Source: Martinezella lusitana (GTDB lineage: Bacteria; Pseudomonadota; Alphaproteobacteria; Rhizobiales; Rhizobiaceae). From it: 64,000 nucleotides of DNA. The notes under the pieces were generated by a model that had not been told where the DNA came from, did not search any database, and saw nothing but the letters and a program-made list of their open reading frames with translations. Made by a program: the position numbers and the translations under genes. The DNA lies in assembly GCF_014207095.1 (NCBI RefSeq), contig NZ_JACHBG010000009.1:124001-188000 (forward strand). Reading direction: 5' to 3'. Positions 59,729 to 64,000 of the stretch are shown here, in pieces (positions within the stretch are counted from its first letter, which is position 1; every line of letters begins with the position of its first letter).

Positions 59729-61807
59729 TCAGCGGCGGCGCATACGCTGCGGCGGCACCCGGCCCGAGAAGGGAGATGCCAGCTCCTTCTCCACCATCTG
59801 TCCCATCTCGAAGATCTGTCCGACAGGCTTAGGGCGTCCGAGGAAAAAGCCCTGTGCCTCGTCGCAGCCTTCCACGCGGAGAATCTCCAGCTGATGGTTG
59901 GTCTCGACGCCCTCAGCCAGAACCGGGATATCGAGGCTCTTGCCGAGCGTGAGCACCGCGCGGACGATCGCCTTTGCCTGAATGCTGTTGTCGACCTCGT
60001 TCATGAAGGAGCGGTCGAGCTTGATCTTGTCGAAAGGGAAGGAGCGCAGCGTGTCGAGCGATGAATAGCCCGTGCCGAAATCGTCGATGGCGATGGTGAC
60101 GCCAAGCGCCCGGATCTGCCGCAACACATGCAGCGTGCGGGTCTTGTCCGCGATGATTGTCGACTCGGTGATTTCCAGTTCGAGCCTCGACGGCGAAAGG
60201 CCGGTTTCGATAAGGATCGATTGGATGAGCTTGGCAAGATCCGCATGGGCGAATTGCACCGGCGAGAGATTGACGGCAATCTTGTAGGGCTTGCTCCAGG
60301 CGGCGGCTTGTTTGCATGCGTTGCGCAAGACCCATTCGCCGATGACGAGGATCGTGCCGCTCTCCTCGGCGATTGGGATGAACTCGGAGGGCGGAACCGC
60401 ACCTCGTTCGGGGTGGTTCCAGCGCAGCAGGACTTCGTAGCCGCAAATCTCGCCCGTCTGAACCGAGGTTTGCACCTGATAGTGCAGATCGAGCTGATTA
60501 AGCTCGACGGCTCGGCGTAGATCCTGCGCCAGCGTATGGCGCGCGCGGGCTGCCTCGTCCATCTTGGATTCATAGAAGCATACGGCGCGGCCGACATCGG
60601 CCTTGGCGCGATACATTGCCAGATCCGCATTGCTGATAAGGCGCTCTTGATCGATGCCGTCGTCGGGATAGATTGCAACCCCGATGCTGGCGCCGGTCAC
60701 CGTTTCGAAATCATCGATGCGAATGGGCTCAAACAGGGTTTTTTCCAGCCGCGCCACGAAATCCAGAAGTTCGCTCTGATGCTCGAAGCGTTTGGCGGCT
60801 GCAAATTCGTCGCCGCCGACGCGGGCGACGAACTCGCCGTCCTTGACGACGCGCAGGAGGCGGCGCCCGATTGCCTTCAGCGCCTGATCGCCCGCCTTGT
60901 GGCCGCGCAGGTCGTTGATTTCCTTGAAGCGATCGAGGTCTATGCCGATCACGGCAAGCTTCGCACTGTCTTCCTTGGCATGTTCCAGGGCGCTGCTGAG
61001 ATAGTCGCTAAAGCTGCCGCGATTGGGCATGCCTGTGAGGATGTCGTTCAGCGCCATGTGCTGGAGCTTCTGGATGGATTCGCGCGAGGCGCGCTCATCG
61101 ATCATGTAGCTCGCGACGCCGGTGCCGATGACGAGCAAGCCGCCGCCCGCGACCGCGACGGCCATGGCCTGTAGCGCGTAGGAATCGACGATGCCGGCGC
61201 CTGTTGCCAGCGGCGTAACGGAGACGGCGGTCATTGCCGTGAAATGCAGCGAGACGACCGCAAGCACGAAAAAGCCGAGTGCAGCCAAAGGAGCGAAGCG
61301 CCAGGAGCGGCGAATGGCTTGATTAAGCGCCAGGACGGCAAATGTCACCGAAAGCACGACGGAGGCAAAAACATAAGTCCTGTCCCAATCGACGATGCCG
61401 TCAACATGATAGGCCATCATGCCGGTATAATGCATGATGGCAATGGCAAGTCCAACGACCGCGCCACCCAGTTCCGGCGCTATGTTCGGCCTGCGTGACA
61501 ATGTGATCGCAAAACCGCCGGAGCACCCAGCTATGGCCAGCAGAAACGACGCCATGGTGAGGATCGGGTCGAAGGCGACAGGCGCGCCGACCTCGTAGGC
61601 CAGCATGGCGATGAAATGGGTGCACCATATCGAGGCGCCCGCAGCCACTCCGGTCAGAAAGATCCATCCGCCGCGCTGAAGGCCATGTGTCTTCTCTGCC
61701 CGTCGTAGAAGGTTGAGCGTTATCCATCCGCCGCTGACACAGACGAATGCCGCAAGGAAGACGAGCCACAGATTATGTGCCGTGACGATGCATGAAAGGA
61801 CGCGCAC
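59729..61807 (-). CDS. MHYT-GGDEF-EAL cyclic di-GMP protein
   Basis: A 692-residue membrane signalling protein from a GTG. Residues 1-235 are a seven-helix MHYT sensor with metal-binding repeats CTHFIAML, MHYTGMM and LHFTAMT. GGDEF is intact (331-335), and the EAL domain has E458-V-L in place of EAL, then RWNHPERGAVPPSEF, NLSPVQFA and IAIDDFGTGYSSL with the catalytic Asp residues. EVL is found in active phosphodiesterases, so it may make, break or do both with c-di-GMP. MHYT domains are thought to sense oxygen, CO or NO through copper. BcsA in this window has a c-di-GMP-binding PilZ domain and is a possible target. It is convergent with the beta-glucosidase gene. Confidence 0.92.
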   Translation of the reverse strand: MRVLSCIVTAHNLWLVFLAAFVCVSGGWITLNLLRRAEKTHGLQRGGWIFLTGVAAGASIWCTHFIAMLAYEVGAPVAFDPILTMASFLLAIAGCSGGFAITLSRRPNIAPELGGAVVGLAIAIMHYTGMMAYHVDGIVDWDRTYVFASVVLSVTFAVLALNQAIRRSWRFAPLAALGFFVLAVVSLHFTAMTAVSVTPLATGAGIVDSYALQAMAVAVAGGGLLVIGTGVASYMIDERASRESIQKLQHMALNDILTGMPNRGSFSDYLSSALEHAKEDSAKLAVIGIDLDRFKEINDLRGHKAGDQALKAIGRRLLRVVKDGEFVARVGGDEFAAAKRFEHQSELLDFVARLEKTLFEPIRIDDFETVTGASIGVAIYPDDGIDQERLISNADLAMYRAKADVGRAVCFYESKMDEAARARHTLAQDLRRAVELNQLDLHYQVQTSVQTGEICGYEVLLRWNHPERGAVPPSEFIPIAEESGTILVIGEWVLRNACKQAAAWSKPYKIAVNLSPVQFAHADLAKLIQSILIETGLSPSRLELEITESTIIADKTRTLHVLRQIRALGVTIAIDDFGTGYSSLDTLRSFPFDKIKLDRSFMNEVDNSIQAKAIVRAVLTLGKSLDIPVLAEGVETNHQLEILRVEGCDEAQGFFLGRPKPVGQIFEMGQMVEKELASPFSGRVPPQRMRRR

Positions 61808-62253
61808 TCAGAAAATCCCGAATCTGGTCACTGGAGTGACGGAGGTTTGGTATTGCACCCGTCACAGTTGAAGTAGATGAACGACGCTTTCGGGGGTAAA
61901 CACTAAAAATCGGGTAAATGCGACCTGCGCAAATTACCGGAAAAGGCCGCAATTCACGCGAGTTTCGAATTGCCCAGCGCAGGATTTGGCGGCCAAAATA
62001 TCAATCGTTAGAATAAATTAGGCCTCATCTGTCGTGCCGGATTTTTTGCTCGAAATATTTTTGACTATACCAAAGTATAATTTTGCCTTTCGGTAAATTT
62101 TCTCTAAATTCAAAACATCTAAAATAGATTCTCTTCCATTATCCGAATTTCAATGTTTATCGTCGATACTATTCTTAAGTATATTTGAAAGTACTGTTGC
62201 TTTCGACTTATACGGTATTTGTTATTGTAACTTCTACCATAGAGAGTTTGTTC
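61808..62253. promoter_or_regulatory. AT-rich region upstream of the TadG-like gene
   Basis: About 450 bases, strongly AT-rich from 62030 to 62200. TATAC-CAAA-GTATA at 62066-62079 is a small palindrome that runs into TATAAT (62076-62081). No gene is seen; a promoter for the TadG-like gene is likely. Confidence 0.4.
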
Positions 62254-63582
62254 GTGAAGATATTGAAGGTCGGCGCAAAATCCTTCTGCTCTATATATAA
62301 GCAATCTCGAAAATTGATCGCCAATAGGTCGGGAAATTTCGGGATGATGACGGCGCTGCTGGCGATCCCACTGATCGGTGCGGCCGGCCTTGCCATCGAT
62401 GTCACCGATGCGCTTGTGGTAAGGAATGAACTCTACAATGCTGCGGACGCGGCGGCTGTCGGTGCCATCGCGACCTCGTCGCCAGCGGTCGCGGCCGCAA
62501 TGGCCATGACCAGTGATGGAACAGTCACCATCGGTCAGAACGACGCCAACAAACTCTTTTACGGCCAGGTATCGAGCGATCTGCAGAATGTGCCTGTCAA
62601 CGTGAATATCGCGGTGACGAGAGCGTCGAACATCATATCCGCCAACGTCAGCTTTTCCGCCACTGTACCGACGACGCTGATGCAGTTGCTGGGCCAAACC
62701 ACGATTCCGATCAGTGGAGTCGCGTCAGCTCAATATCAGACGGCAAGCTTCATCGATTTCTACATGCTGCTCGACAATACGCCGTCGATGGGTGTCGGGG
62801 CGACAGCGAACGATATCAAGACGATGCAGGCCAATACAACCGATACATGTGCATTCGCCTGTCACAACGTCAATACGACAAATAACTACTATAATCTTGC
62901 GAAGAGCCTCAAAGTGCAGATGCGTATCGACGTGGTGCGCCAGGCGACGCAATCGCTGACCGACACGGCGACGACGAACCGAACGACCCCCGATCAATAT
63001 CGCATGGCGGTTTACACCTTTGGAAGCAAGGCCGAGACTGCCGGTCTGACCAACGTTTCTGCGCTCTCGTCTGACATGACGCAGGTCAAGAGCACGACCA
63101 GCGCGGTCGACCTGATGACCATTCCATATGCAGGCTACAACAACGACCAGACGACAAGCTTCGATACAATGCTAACCCAGATCAAGCCGATCATCGGTAC
63201 TGGCGGCGGTGGGACGACCAGTTCCGACCGGGCGAAGGTGTTGTTTTTCGTGACCGATGGCGTCGGTGACAGCTATAAGCCGACAACATGCACGAAGCCG
63301 ACCACCGGCGGCCGCTGCCAGGAGCCGCTGGATACGTCCTTTTGCCAGCCGCTCAAGAACCAGAACGTCAAGATCGCCATTCTCTACACCACCTATCTAC
63401 CGCTGCCGCAGAACGCCTGGTACAACACCTGGATTGCCCCATTCCAATCGCAGATCGGCACCGACCTGCAAAACTGCGCATCGCCTGGCCTCTATTTCGA
63501 AGTCAGTCCGACGCAGGGCATTACCGACGCGATGAATGCGCTGTTCCTGAAGGTCATTCGCACGCCGCGGCTAATCGGCTGA
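62254..63582 (+). CDS. TadG-like pilus assembly protein with VWA-type domain
   Basis: A 442-residue protein from a GTG at 62254, with GAGAG about eight bases upstream; a TTG 23 codons earlier is in frame. The N-terminal TadE/TadG-like membrane segment is NFGMMTALLAIPLIGAAGLA, preceded by basic residues, followed by DALVVRNELYNAADAAAVGA. A VWA-like fold begins at FIDFYMLLDNTPSMGVG and continues to KVLFFVTDGVGDSYKP. The metal site reads D-x-T-x-S instead of D-x-S-x-S. Paired cysteines (CAFAC; CTKPTTGGRCQ; FCQP) suggest disulfides outside the membrane. No other tad/cpa genes are near, so it is an orphan. Confidence 0.75.
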   Translation: MKILKVGAKSFCSIYKQSRKLIANRSGNFGMMTALLAIPLIGAAGLAIDVTDALVVRNELYNAADAAAVGAIATSSPAVAAAMAMTSDGTVTIGQNDANKLFYGQVSSDLQNVPVNVNIAVTRASNIISANVSFSATVPTTLMQLLGQTTIPISGVASAQYQTASFIDFYMLLDNTPSMGVGATANDIKTMQANTTDTCAFACHNVNTTNNYYNLAKSLKVQMRIDVVRQATQSLTDTATTNRTTPDQYRMAVYTFGSKAETAGLTNVSALSSDMTQVKSTTSAVDLMTIPYAGYNNDQTTSFDTMLTQIKPIIGTGGGGTTSSDRAKVLFFVTDGVGDSYKPTTCTKPTTGGRCQEPLDTSFCQPLKNQNVKIAILYTTYLPLPQNAWYNTWIAPFQSQIGTDLQNCASPGLYFEVSPTQGITDAMNALFLKVIRTPRLIG

Positions 63583-63844
63583 AGGATAGATGTCGTGCAT
63601 TCGCCGGATGCGGTAAGCACTATCTCTCTACGGTCAAAGCCAGACAGCCGAGCTGCCTGTTGAATATAGGGTCGTGGAGCGTGGAGTGACGCCAAGGAGG
63701 GGTGTGATCTCTACCGAGTATGATCTTTCGAGGTTCGCACATCCGCTCTGTCGCTCGAAATGTGGTTGGAAGCGACACATCTACCGCCGAGCGCCGGCCA
63801 AACGGTTGGCGAAGCGCGAAACTCAAATCCGGGCGAGGGCAGCT
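63583..63844. other. Intergenic stretch, nothing recognised
   Basis: About 260 bases between convergent genes. No coding frame, terminator or repeat that I can support. Confidence 0.4.
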
Positions 63845-64000
63845 TTACTCATCCTTCATTGGTATTTGAGCCTCCTTTACCGCCGCAATGAACGCGCGCC
63901 GTGCATCTTCGGGCGTGCGCTTTCCGGCGATCACGTCGGCGAATACGAGCAAAGCTCTGTCGAGCGCGGGCGCTTCGTCGAGGGGCCAGTCTTCGATCAA
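63845..64000 (-). CDS. DUF982-like protein, C-terminal end (cut by window edge)
   Basis: A minus-strand frame is open to the right edge and ends at a TAA at 63847-63845. The 51 visible residues include DWPLDEAPALDRALLVFADV and TPEDARRAFIAAVKEAQI. The pattern W-P-x-D...A...A-x2-G-x3-P-E-x-A-R-x-A-F-x2-A matches the end of DUF982 proteins, small and very common in rhizobia, with no known function. The start lies outside the window. Confidence 0.6.
   Translation of the reverse strand: MIEDWPLDEAPALDRALLVFADVIAGKRTPEDARRAFIAAVKEAQIPMKDE

Overview
The window looks like chromosome or chromid sequence of a Rhizobium-type alphaproteobacterium. The support is gene content: a rhizobial cellulose operon with bcsN, an erythritol catabolic locus with its ABC importer, DUF1402, DUF982 and BTLCP proteins, and an Agrobacterium-type GH3 beta-glucosidase. 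Most of the window is GC-rich, but roughly the first 14.7 kb is visibly more AT-rich. That part carries surface-polysaccharide genes and is bordered by insertion-sequence and recombinase remnants, so it is probably acquired.

Layout. (1) 1-14740: a surface polysaccharide cluster. The plus-strand genes are a glycosyltransferase cut by the window edge, a DUF6492-like protein, a methyltransferase and a WcbI-like protein. An IS5-like element follows. A minus-strand operon then runs from HddA (heptose-7-P kinase) through an HddC-GmhB fusion, an AGE-family epimerase/isomerase and an unknown protein to two large glycosyltransferases and a protein of short FYL/YPD repeats. HddA and HddC-GmhB point to GDP-D-glycero-D-manno-heptose. 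A lone polysaccharide ABC-export permease follows on the plus strand. (2) 14750-16450: a scar made of a decayed serine recombinase and an IS21 istB tail. (3) 16598-25786: the cellulose operon bcsN-bcsA-bcsB-bcsZ plus a TPR protein. (4) 26293-28711: a cytochrome P450 paired with an LpxL/HtrB-type acyltransferase. (5) 29003-32544: rfbBDAC for dTDP-L-rhamnose. (6) 32699-39695: an accessory sugar-acid/polyol block with an LgoD-like Zn dehydrogenase, a UxaB/mannonate-type dehydrogenase, a GlpD-like flavoenzyme, an FGGY kinase and a DeoR regulator. (7) 39878-52365: the erythritol locus. The importer (DUF2291-eryE-eryF-eryG) lies divergent from eryABCD, and eryR-tpiB-rpiB follows. (8) 52455-64000: a glycerophosphodiesterase, a sialyltransferase-like GT29 protein, DUF1402, a small secreted protein, a BTLCP protease, a PA14-bearing GH3 beta-glucosidase, an MHYT-GGDEF-EAL protein, a TadG-like protein and the tail of a DUF982 gene.

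How the genes fit together. Established work on Brucella and rhizobia has EryA phosphorylate erythritol and EryB oxidise the product. EryC, the TIM-like protein and the RpiB-like protein then convert the tetrulose phosphate to D-erythrose-4-phosphate. Next to this lies a second kinase/flavin-dehydrogenase/DeoR set with no assigned substrate. The least explained parts of the window are that second pathway, a predicted leader peptide overlapping the eryA start, a 15-bp perfect operator in front of eryR, the GT29-like protein, the P450-acyltransferase pair and an array of 10-bp palindromic repeats near 55.7 kb. All assignments come from reading the sequence; no database search was run.
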